Below are positions 31,271 through 42,358 of a stretch of DNA of 64,000 nucleotides, piece by piece (the first letter of the stretch is position 1; the number at the start of each line of letters is the position of its first letter). A program made the translations under genes and the position numbers. This DNA comes from Bombardia bombarda (lineage: Eukaryota; Ascomycota; Sordariomycetes; Sordariales; Lasiosphaeriaceae). The notes below the pieces were generated by a model. The model saw only the letters and a list, made by a program, of their open reading frames with translations. It searched no databases and was not told where the DNA came from. The stretch is from NCBI GenBank assembly GCA_030512295.1, contig JAULSR010000002.1, positions 5,394,001 to 5,458,000 on the forward strand, in the 5' to 3' direction.

Positions 31271-34200
31271 ATGCTGCCCCGACAGCTGCCCCGGCAACGT
31301 CTGCCGCGCTTGCTCGCGCCGAATTCCCTCACACGATGCTCAGTTGGACGACGCAATCTGACCTTGTGTCTGGCCCGGGCTTCCGTCCTTCCTCCTACTA
31401 CGACGCGACACTCCGCGCCCCAATTACATGCGCATAGCTTCTCGAGAAACGGCTGCTCGCCACTGCTCTCCAACTTCTCAACCAACGCCGCGTTAGGGAA
31501 ACAAAAGGGCCAAGGATTCTTCGACGCGCTTGTCGAGCCGCTTTCCGAGGAGGAAGTAAAAGCAAACCAAAAAAAGAAGGAGGCCGAGGAGACAGACGTG
31601 AAGGAAGCCAAATCCTCTAGCTCCGACTCACCATCCGACGCCAACGGCAAAGGGGCTCCTGAGTCGCCTGATGGAAAGGGGAGCGCCGCCGGGGGCGGTG
31701 CCTCCTCGGGGTCAGGAAGCGACGGGTCCGGAGATGGCGGCAAACGAGGACGAAAGCCCAGCGACAAAGCATTGACGAAGCCGGTTGTGCCCGATGTCTA
31801 CCCCCAAGTCATGGCATTACCCATTGCCAAGCGGCCGCTATTCCCAGGGTATTACAAGGCGATTACCATCCGCGACCCCAATGTTGCCGCAGCGGTTACC
31901 GAAATGATCAAGAGAGGCCAACCATACGTCGGAGCATTCTTGTTCAAAGACGAGAACGCTGATGGAGATGTCATACTTAACAAGAACGATGTGTACGACG
32001 TTGGTGTTTTCGCTCAAATCACGAGCGCCTTCCCCATGAAGGATGCGACAGGCGACGGTACTAGTCTTACTGCGATTCTTTACCCTCACCGTAGAATTCG
32101 CCTATCCGCTTTAATCCCCCTGGAGGTGTCGATGACTCAAAGGGGGCCCCGACGACGGGCGAGGAACCTGTACCAGAACCAATCCCCAAAGCTACGGAGG
32201 AAGTGCCGCCCAAGGGTGATGTAGTCGCCAGTTTTGAGGAGAGTGCAGTCGCGCCCAAGCCTGACCCTAACCAAAAGCCATACGACCCAACTTCCTTCTT
32301 GAAGAAATACCCTGTTACGCTCGTCAACGTGGAGAATCTTACTGAGGAGCCATACGATGCTAAGAGCCCGATAATCCGTGCTCTCACCAACGAGATTGTC
32401 AACGTCTTCAAGGAGGTCGCCAGCATGAATAGCCTCTTCAGAGATCAAATCGCCACCTTTTCGATGAGTCAGTCAACCGGCAACGTTATGAATGAGCCGG
32501 CCAAGCTGGCCGACTTCGCCGCTGCGGTTGCTTCCGGAGAGTTTGAGGAGCTTCAAGAGGTGTTGTCGACTTTGAACGTAGAGCGGAGAATGCACAAGGC
32601 CCTTACGCTGCTCAAGAAGGAGCTCATAAATGCCCAGCTCCAGTCAAAGATCACAAAGGACGTGGAGAAGAACATAACAAAGCGGCAACGGGATTACTGG
32701 CTGGGGGAGCAAGTGAAGGCAATTCAGAAAGAGCTGGGTGTATCGTCCGATGGAAGAGATAAACTCGTTGAGAAGTTTAGGGAAAGGGCAAACAAGTTGG
32801 CAATGCCGGAAGCCGTCCGCAAGGTCTTTAACGATGAGTTGAACAAGCTCGCACATTTAGAACCCACCGCTTCCGAGTTTAACGTCACCCGAAACTACCT
32901 GGACTGGCTTACTCAAATTCCCTGGGGACAGAAGAGTGCCGAGAATTTCGGCATCCAGAACGCCAGAGCTGTCCTGGACGAGGATCACTACGGCCTCAAG
33001 GATGTCAAGGATCGCATCCTGGAGTTCATCGCCGTCGGCAAGCTGCGCGGAACTGTTGAGGGCAAGATTCTGTGCTTCGTCGGCCCCCCTGGAGTGGGCA
33101 AGACCAGCATTGGCAAGTCCATTGCACGGGCCCTCAACCGTAAATACTATCGCTTTAGCGTGGGTGGCCTTACCGATGTTGCCGAGATCAAGGGCCACAG
33201 ACGGACCTATGTCGGCGCATTACCCGGCCGTGTCATCCAGGCGCTCAAGAAATGCAAGACCGAGAACCCTTTGATCTTGATTGATGAGATTGACAAGATA
33301 GGCCGTGGTTATCAGGGAGACCCGTCCTCGGCTCTCCTGGAACTCCTCGACCCGGAACAGAACAGCTCTTTCCTTGACCATTACTTGGATGTGCCTGTCG
33401 ACTTGTCCAAGGTGCTCTTTGTTTGCACAGCGAACATAACTCATACCATCCCCCAGCCTCTTCTCGACCGTATGGAGGTCATTAGTCTGTCTGGATACGT
33501 GGCGGATGAGAAGATGGCTATTGCCGAGAAGTATCTCGCTCCGCAGGCTCAGGACTTGGCTGGACTCAAGAACGTCGATGTGAATCTGAGCAAAGAGGCA
33601 CTCGAGGAGTTGATCAAGTCATACTGCCGTGAATCTGGAGTTCGAAATCTGAAGAAGCAGATCGAAAAGGTATACCGGAAATCGGCACTGAAAATCGTGC
33701 AGGATTTGGGCGAGGAGGTTCTCCCTGAGTCGGAGGCTTTGACCGAGGAAGGCAAAGCTGCTCTTGAAGAGTCGGAAAAGCAAAAGGCTGCCCTTGAAGA
33801 GCTGGACAAGCAAAGCGAATCTGGCGAATCTACAACGACAACTGAATCTGAAGAGGCAACCGAAAAGGAGACGGCCGAAAAGCCCCGCGTTCCCCTAAAG
33901 GTTCCAGATAGCGTTCATGTTGTCATTAACAAGGATAACCTCAAGGATTATGTTGGTCCTCCAGTCTACATTTCCGACAGACTTTACGATGTCACTCCAC
34001 CAGGTGTCACCATGGGCCTGGCCGTGACATCGATGGGCGGTTCAGTGCTGTACGTCGAGTCCATCGTCCAATCCCCTCTCAGAGAGAGCAACCAGCCATC
34101 CCTCCAAATCACGGGCAATCTAAAACAGGTGATGAAAGAATCGTCTACCATTGCCTACTCGTTTGCCAAGTCAGTAATGGCCAAGCAATTCCCGAACAAC

Positions 34201-34725
34201 CAGTTTCTGGAAAAGGCCAAGATCCACGTGCATGTGCCTGATGGGGCAGTGCCGAAGGATGGTCCATCGGCTGGCATCACCATGACAACATCGCTGCTGT
34301 CGCTGGCTCTGGACTCGCCAATCGACCCCACCATCGCCATGACTGGCGAGCTAACCCTGACCGGCAAGGTACTTCGCATCGGCGGACTTAGGGAGAAGAC
34401 AGTGGCTGCGCGTCGTGCAGGCTGCAAGACGGTCATCTTCCCAGAGGATAACCTCTCTGACTGGCTGGAGCTTCCAGAGGTATGTTCATTTGCGGGACGC
34501 TCGAGCGTCAATTTTGACATTTAGTACAAAGATGGCTTGCTAACACTTCATGTCTAGAATATCAAGGAGGGCGTCGAGGGCCGGCCCGCACGCTGGTACT
34601 CTGATGTTTTTGATCTGATCTTCCCGAACCTGGACCACGAGAAGGCCAACAAGTCGAGGATCATCCAGGACGGAACGGCAAAGTCAAAGGATAGCGAGGT
34701 TGAGAAGGCCGAAGATAGCGATTAG
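31271..34725 (+). CDS. PIM1: Mitochondrial ATP-dependent Lon protease (frame break near 32116)
   Basis: Matrix AAA+ serine protease that degrades damaged proteins and maintains mitochondrial DNA. Exons 31271-34479 and 34558-34725. The start MLPRQLPRQRLPRLLAPN is an Arg-rich presequence; an acidic/Gly linker leads to the LON substrate-binding domain (from VMALPIAKRPLFPG). The ATPase has Walker A GPPGVGKTS and Walker B LILIDEIDKIG; the protease has the catalytic Ser in PKDGPSAGIT and Lys in LREKTVAARRAG. The frame breaks inside the substrate-binding domain: LYPHRRIRLSALIP lies in one frame, GGVDDSKGAPTTGEEP and everything after in another. No intron can join them; the switch is exactly at a C5 run (32116-32120), and one more C restores a 1125-residue protein of normal Lon length. 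Confidence 0.93.
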
Positions 34726-37700
34726 GTGGCATCTATCTAATTGCGCACCACCCACGTACCGCTTTGTACCACACACCATACGTCTGCCATGCCATGCCAC
34801 GCCACGCCACTGTACTGCTGCTGCTGCTGCGACAGCTGCTACCCGGACTTACCCCGTGGGGTTACGGGGTGGCATATTGAATTCATCAGGCGACCTGGCC
34901 ACCCCGCCGTCTACAGCTGGTTGGAAAGCGAACCCGGTTAGCCCTCCCAGTCACCAATAGGAGGTTATATGGACAGCCCTTACGACGCGGGGGGGGGGGG
35001 GGGGGGGGGATGTGGCATGGGGGGCGGGAGAGAGTGGAACGAGCCAGGCAGGCAGGCGGGCAGGCGGGCAGGCAGGCAGACAGACAGATAGGGAAGGGGT
35101 GGCATGGACGGGGGGGATGGGGGATGGATGGCGTATTATAAAGGGCGTTTATACGGTCTACTACAACCCACGACTCGATGAATTTTCCGGAAAAAAAGAA
35201 GCAAAGCATACAACACATTGCGTGCATGCGTGCATACATATTATACATACATACAGCATACATACATACTTGCTCACTCTTTGTAATGGCTTTAGAGGTT
35301 CGGGTTTTTGATGGCGGGGGGTGTGTGTATTGGTAGTTGTGGGTAGCGGGAGTGAGCATGTGTGGGGAGCGGTTTGTTTTTTTCTTCTTTTTTTTTTTCG
35401 TCGGTCTGGTTGTTTGTAGAACTCCCTCTCCGCTCAGGATTGTGTATTGTGTAGATTAGTATGGTTGTTAGCGGTTGATGGCGAGGGCCGTAATATACGA
35501 CTTCCCCTGTGGTTTTTGGATTGTTGGTGATGAGGGACTTGATCGATCGTGAGTGTTTTGAGGCTTAAATATCTGGATACTTGCCGTACTTGGGTAGTAA
35601 CCATTGTCCAATATGCCCAAGTGAGGCACTGTAACTATCCAGATCCTCAGGTAATAAGCACAATCGTGATGATCGTTTTTCCCGATTCTTATCTATTTAG
35701 TAGTCATCTTTAGTGACCAGTTGCTGCAGACTGGAAGGGTTCTCAGAAAGAGCAGGTTACCTATCAAGGAAAGACATATAGGTCAGGAGAAACAGAGGCT
35801 AGACCTCTGTGTCTTTGATTGTCTCTTTTACTAGTAGCTCGTCTGCTCGTTTTGAGACAGCCCATAAATCATTGACATGCCTATATGCAAGCTGTGCATG
35901 CACACACAACTGAAATGTCGTCTGCCTTCCTGTGTGTGCCCGCAGGGTTGCAGGACCAAGACTGGGCGGTTACGGATTACTCAGTTCTGCCGCTTCCGTA
36001 ATATCCTACTGTCATGATGAGTGCTAACCATATTCCTTTCCTTGGGCTGTCCTGGGTTTGGTCTTTTACTCAATAAGTGTTGAATCGGACTCGCCGTGTC
36101 TTTTTGGAGGAGGGGTGGTGAGTTCTGATACCCAAACGTCTCGGAAGGCGCCCAACAGCAACAGAAGCAGCGAAAAAAGGGGGTGGGATAGGATGCTGCC
36201 CAACCTGCGCCAACCAAAATTCACTCTTCAGGACAAGGATTTTACGGGGCTTTTTTCCCTACGCGAGAATACTTACATGGTTATAATATCAAAATAGCTT
36301 TATAATATTAGTCAAGCATTTCACTTATCGTTTATTGAGACGATTGATCACTTATTCCCCGCATACTTTGTTCGCAGGGTGCTGCACTTGATGCACCAGA
36401 CCCCATATTCGCACTGTAGTCACGGTTTGCTCGGATTTTCCAGAGACAAGTTCTTAGAAAGCCGACCAAGGCCGAAACTCGGAGTAAGGGACTGACGCTT
36501 AGCAGATGGGACGGGATGTCGATCTAAGTAGTAACTCGATTTTATTGATGGACGAACGAGGGGTGATGGATCGGTGGATATCGGGTGTGCATACGAGCAA
36601 AGCAAGCACTCCTCGATAATAGGTCGGATGTCGACGTACATACATACCTACATACATAACACCTATTTGGCTGACCACGACGGGAGTTTCCTTCCGGCAT
36701 TGGTGATCAACTCATTGTCGTCTGTTTTTGGGGGGGTTAGATAGGCAGACAGATTCAGGCAGGCAGAAAGGTAGCAATCCGGCTGGCTCCCCCATATTCG
36801 ATACCCAACTGGAACTGCTGCCACCACCAGCTCATACATGATGCAACCCCGATGGAAGGAGGATGGATGGCCATGACTGGGAGATGCGAAGAAAATAAGA
36901 AAAAAGATCGACAAACACACTCAAACGACGTTTAGAAGGGACTAAGAAGGACCCTCGAAAGAGAGAAAAATAAAACAAAACCCGAGCTTCCATAGACCTG
37001 TGCATGATGCGTCCAGTGGTCACTGGGGTTTCCTGGTCTGCAGCCTCATTTTGTTCTTGGGGCTACATTACTAAGGGTACATCCATAGTCGTCATACAAT
37101 CCCGAGCCGAAGCGCGTCGTTGTCTTTGGGCATCAACATGTCCCGACTTCCCGACTCCCAACCAGAAACCCACTGATGCATGACGTTTGCTTCTTGGGGC
37201 TGCTAGCCTGGCAGATTGCAGCCGAAACGGCCACACTTTGATAATCCAGTTTGTATACATAAACAAGTTTGCAGTAGCTCAAGGCATAACACACACAGCC
37301 GCAGCCGGCATCACGATCCCGACCCGTTCTTGTGTGTTTATTTATTGTTGTTGTTTATGAAATGAAATGAGAGGAAGCACGTCATGTTATGAAGGCCGAG
37401 TGTCCAGCCCTCCGAGCCTTTTACCAAGCTGAGCAATAACCAACGAAAACATGGATTATACTAATTTGTTTGATATCAATATGAAAGAGGGACTAGGTGG
37501 ATTAATAGAGAGGTAGGAGGTTCGTGTGTTCGCGGCTGTAAATAGCACAGAAACCGTTTGGATCCGTCCATCTGTGATACCGAGTCAAAAGCACGACAGC
37601 AGCAACTAACAACCGGGGATGCGCAGCTCTCATCTTGGCTCAGCGATCAGTTACATTCGGTACAGAGCACGTGGGCATATCAAGGGAGGTAAAAGGAGGT

Positions 37701-39379
37701 GAAAGAAACAGGAGGTTCGGTCATGTCTCTCAGTTTGGGGAAAGAATATGCTTGTCTCACCCAAGACTTCCACTTTCTCACCGCTGGACATATACTACTT
37801 CTTTGGTGGTGTAATTCTCTAGACTATGTTCTAGGGTTCCTTCACAGTTTGAAAGCCTTTTGAGACACGCAAGGTACACACACGTACGCCAACATGGACA
37901 AGACAATGGCGAGTGCACAATCGGCAAATGGACCAAAACAACGCAACTTTGCGTTACATCAGAATACTTGAAGTGGGTGGTCAGGCCGGGCAGAGCCCAA
38001 TGGACCAAAAACATCATCACAACTGACCCTTGCCGGTTAGAACAGACGGCAGGCCCCTGTGGCTGTGGTTGCATGGTCTGTTCCCATTTAACCACCTCCG
38101 TTGAGGTCCTCGACCAGACAAGCGTACCCGCCCGTCCCATAGCGCTGTTACACGTGTTGAACCCCACTAGACACCCCAGCCCCCGACCTGTCCCACAGCA
38201 ACATAGCCCACCCGTCCCCGAGCGTCCATCCCCACCATCGAAGAGGATGCAAGCGCCAAGCACTGTACCATTTCGCTCGCACTCCTTTCTTCGTGCAGCA
38301 CGCATGCATCAGCAAGATGAGGAGACCAATCCGACCGTGCTCGCCAGACGAGGATGCAGGCCACTGGCGGGGCCCAAAACAAGCAGACGGGCAAACAATG
38401 GAAGCGCGAGAAGAAAACAGCTCAGAAGGAAGAGGGAAGGTCGGAAAAGCAAGTACCTCCTCACCTGCTGTTTATTGCGTCTGGAATACGAAGAACGGGC
38501 AGTCGATGAACCCCCCTGCGACATACCTTAACGAACACCTCCCTGTCTTCCCCCCTTCCCCCGCATACCGACTACTATTCGATCACACGCATACATATGA
38601 TTTTCGCAGAGTTAGTTGAGGCCTGACAGGCGACTGTTTCCACGTTTTGCACCAAGTTCTACACATACGGCTTGCACTTAGAGCTCTACCCTATCCTCAG
38701 CCGCTAAACGACGTCAGCTCCGATACCGTCTCCAAACCCTAGTTTCGAACAGCAATAAGCGCGATCGAACGACCACAGCAGCAGCCAAGAAAGAGAGACA
38801 ACTACCCGCCCACCGACCCGACCGCCTCAGAATTGGCCAACCTCTACCGCGACTTGCTCTTCCGTCCCACTTGTCACAGGTCGTCCCAGCCTGGGCTTGA
38901 GTTGACCGGTCCCGCCCTGTCGGCGCGCGCCTGCGGGCAAGGCCTGCATTACGTCGTTCAAACGTGCTGCTGATGGACCGACTGTTATGACCCTCCGCCG
39001 CATATATATTGTCTGATGTCCCTCGCCTCGACTGTTTGCACACCTGTTTGCGCTTGATATGAGACCTAGCGAGACCTTATTTACATCCTCTCCGTCTCCC
39101 TCCGCCATTCTCTGCTTTGCTGTCTCTATCTGGTCCTTTGTCGCCTTCGGCCTGGCGAGGCCTTAAGACGGGCAGAGGAAGAAGGCACGAGATAGAAGAG
39201 GCAGCACGACGTTCGGCTTCCTTTTCGCCCCACCCGAGGGTAACCGACGATTCACACACACGCAAGTCTTTGCGCTCTACGAACAATATACTGTATTATT
39301 AGCTGTCTACTCCATCCTATCGAGTCGAATCCATTTCTGAGGCCTCCGAGAACATTTGCCTTTTGCCTTTCAAAGTCCG
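34726..39379. other. Gene desert of about 4.7 kb
   Basis: No supported gene on either strand. It includes the Lon 3' region, a 21-base G run (34989-35009), GGCA/GGCG repeats (35041-35085), a poly-T tract near 35380-35398 and CATA-rich simple sequence near 35235-35270. The last 400 bases should be the promoter and leader of the kinase-like gene. The longest open frame (37860-38531, plus strand) has no recognisable motif. Confidence 0.5.
34989..35009. repeat. 21-base G homopolymer
   Basis: Uninterrupted G run. Its true length is likely to be uncertain. Confidence 0.9.
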
Positions 39380-42358
39380 ATGGCTCAAGCTCAGTCCAGC
39401 CCCCCCGTTCGGGACCCGGCGTTAGCGACAGCAGCAGCGGCGGCGGCGGCAGATACTAGCGGTCAGTCGCAGCAAAGTCTATGGCGCAGATTATTTTCTG
39501 GGCGAGATAAGGAGAATGTCGGTTCGGGGTCAACAGGCGACGACTCTAGGGGGCAAGGTTCTGAGCACCAGGATGACAAGAATGGCCTCATTCGACGAGT
39601 TTCTCGAAAGGTGGTACCGGGTTTGCCCAGAGCTCCAACGTTCAAGAGACAACAATCCGAGCTGCGGGACAAACTGCAACCAGTTCAACAAACACCCGCC
39701 GAGCGCCGGGCTGTCTCGATGGATAGACGTATACATGCCTCGCACAGTGCCTCGTTGAGCCAGTCCAACCCCAGGACAAGCGCCCCAGATTTCATTCGCC
39801 ATTCCTTTTGTGCTACCACGTCCCTTCCCTCGCTGCCTAGGGCTTCGGTTGAAGAGATGATAATGGATGTGGATGGGCCAGAGGATTTGAACGGGCTCGA
39901 TGACGACTCCGACCTTGCCCAGGATGACCACGGCTTAGCCTATGCTCCGGATGCTATATCCAACACCGATGCCCAGTCGATGACTACCTCACAATACGAC
40001 TCCATAATACACGATGAGCTCGAGAGGATGTGGATTTTGAATTTGTCAATGCACTTCCGCGATAAGTCCAAGCGGGAAAAGTTCTTTGTGACCTACCGAG
40101 AGAACGACTCCCTCTGGCGCCGTGTGACCATCTCTCTAGACTATCGCAGTGCGCCCGAAAAGTCCCTCGAATCAGACTTGTTTGAGACGAAGTTCCAGCG
40201 CGACAAGAGTGCCAAGATCTATGAGGCCATCCGAGACAGCCTGTCCGACATCCAGTTCTATAACACGGTCACAAACCTTAAACTGCAAACAACGGAGGGA
40301 AGGCTGCATGTCCATGTCGTGGAGGACGTCAATGTGCGTTGTTCCAGCCCAACCCAACCCTTAGGTAAACAGAAAGACAAGAACACGCTAACCCCCTGGC
40401 GAATAGGAGATAATCAACTATCCTACAGTGCGCATGATCCAGCACATGAGATGCAGGAGAGTCAAAGAGCGGGAAATTGAGTTCGACTCCCACATGTCAG
40501 GATTTGTGTACAAGGTGCGGGTGAATGACGAGGTGCTCATCAAGAAAGAAATCCCCGGTCCGGACACGGTTGACGAGTTCCTCTACGAGATCAACGCGCT
40601 CAACCGGCTGCGGTTTGCCAATAATGTTATACAGTTCTATGGCGTGATTGTCGACGACAAGGAAGAGCACGTCAAGGGCCTATTAATTAGCTACGCCGAG
40701 CAGGGTGCACTGATTGATGTCATTTACGACCAGAACCAGACGCTGCCGTGGTCGACCCGCGAGCGGTGGGCGCGGCAGATTGTAAATGGCCTCGCGGAAA
40801 TCCACGAAGCCGGCTTCGTCCAGGGCGACTTCACCCTCTCCAACATTGTAATCAATGACGACGGCGATGCAAAGATCATCGATATCAATAGACGGGGCTG
40901 CCCGGTCGGCTGGGAACCCCCCGAGGCGACGCCGCTGATTGAAAGTAACCAGCGCATCGCCATGTACATTGGCGTCAAGTCGGACCTCTACCAGCTGGGC
41001 ATGGTCCTTTGGGCCCTAGCTACCCAGGAAGACGAGCCCGAGGCCCACGGGCGCCCCTTGCGCATTGGCGCTGATGTCAAGGTCCCGTCATGGTTCCGCG
41101 GAATCGTCGAGACGTGTCTTAGCGAGGACCCAAGATGCCGGATCCAGGCCCTGCATCTGCTATCCATGTTTCCGGACCCCGAGGAGGACCACAGCCATTT
41201 TGGGGGCGGCGGCGACGACCCCAGGGAGTCCTCCATATCGGTCGATGACGGCTACTCGCGCAAGGATTATTTCGTCGAGAGCTTTTCCGGCAACGGGGTC
41301 CCACGCATCAAGACGGTGCAGCCGGTAAACGACTGGGCGTACGTCTGGAACAGCAATAACCAATACGCCGCCAGTGCTGGGATACCACCACCTGAGGAGG
41401 AGGAGGAGGAGGAAGAAGAGGAGGAGGAGCCGTATTACTCCCCCCCAGGGGTAGGTCACCGCCCTCTCCGTTGCCGAGCAACCACCGCGATGGTGGTGGT
41501 GGTGGTGGGTACGAATCGTCCGGATTCGGACAGCATCGGCTACATTCGACGTGGTCAGAGAACCACCACAGCGCGCAGAGCGCACCCTCGTTTAGCGACG
41601 CTCCGCCTGAGGGCGAAGGGGAGGAGGAGTCAGGCACGGAATCAGAGGCCGGGTTTGATACTACCACTACCAATAATAAGGACGACTCGAGGCTGCAGTC
41701 CAGGGAGACGCTGGAGCCAGATGAAATCAAGACCGGGAAGGAAAGATGGACACAGACGGCGAGAGCAGTGGAAGGACTGCAGGTATTACCTGCCCGGGAT
41801 GTTTTAGACTCTGGGTTGGTTATGAATGGTAAGGATGGCGGGTTTGTGCCTGAGGGGACTTCTAGGGCACCTCAACATAATACGGGAGCTGCGCAAAGAG
41901 GTATGGATTCTGAGCAAGGAACGCACGATACGTTGGGAAATGGTCTTGGGTCCGCTCCGGCTGTCGATGACGCGGGGAAAACAGAACCCGCGCAGGATGA
42001 TGGTTTGGGGGAGGGGGGAAGCAAAGAAAGTCTGAAGGAACCAACAACAAACGCTGCTGGTGCTGGGCGATCGGGGTCGTCTGAAGACGTGACTGCCTCG
42101 AGTCCAACCTCGATTATACTTCCCGATGAGCTCAAGGGTATCGGCTCGGCGTATGATCACCTCGCACCTAGGAAAGGTCGGGATTTGATGATAGACGATG
42201 ACGAGTTTGGCATTGATCTTGGAGGGCCGAGCCTCGAGGATATATCAGCATCTGCTGCTGCCAGGGCAACGACGACGACGACAACAGCAGACGTGACGAC
42301 AGTAACGACACCACCATTAGCAGTAACGACAACGACAGATAACGAGAAACTGGGATGA
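39380..42358 (+). CDS. Protein with atypical kinase domain (frame break or intron near 41440)
   Basis: Fungal kinase-like protein of unknown role. Exons 39380-40364 and 40429 onward. Residues 1-200 are disordered; a conserved helical region (DELERMWILNLSMHFRDKSK) precedes the kinase fold. Key positions: beta-3 Lys in VLIKKEIPG, alpha-C Glu in FLYEINAL, catalytic loop QGDFTLSN where HRD reads QGD, and DIN in place of DFG (KIIDINRRG), then WEPPEA for APE. The Asp and Asn that bind metal are kept, so activity is possible. After a polyE tract the frame changes at a C7 run (41440-41446). An extra C gives 971 residues; alternatively an intron 41451-41578 (GTAGGT to GCGCAG, weak branch point) gives 928. 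I favour the extra C because the frame inside that interval looks like normal protein. The C-terminal tail is acidic, Ser/Thr-rich and ends at 42358. Confidence 0.8.

Noticed and set aside
37860..38531. Plus-strand open frame of 223 codons
   Set aside because: Composition is not protein-like (Cys, Pro and Arg clusters without pattern) and it overlaps similar open frames on the other strand.
41451..41578. Intron as the sole explanation for the kinase-like frame change
   Set aside because: Kept only as an alternative: no convincing branch point, and the interval reads as protein in the downstream frame.
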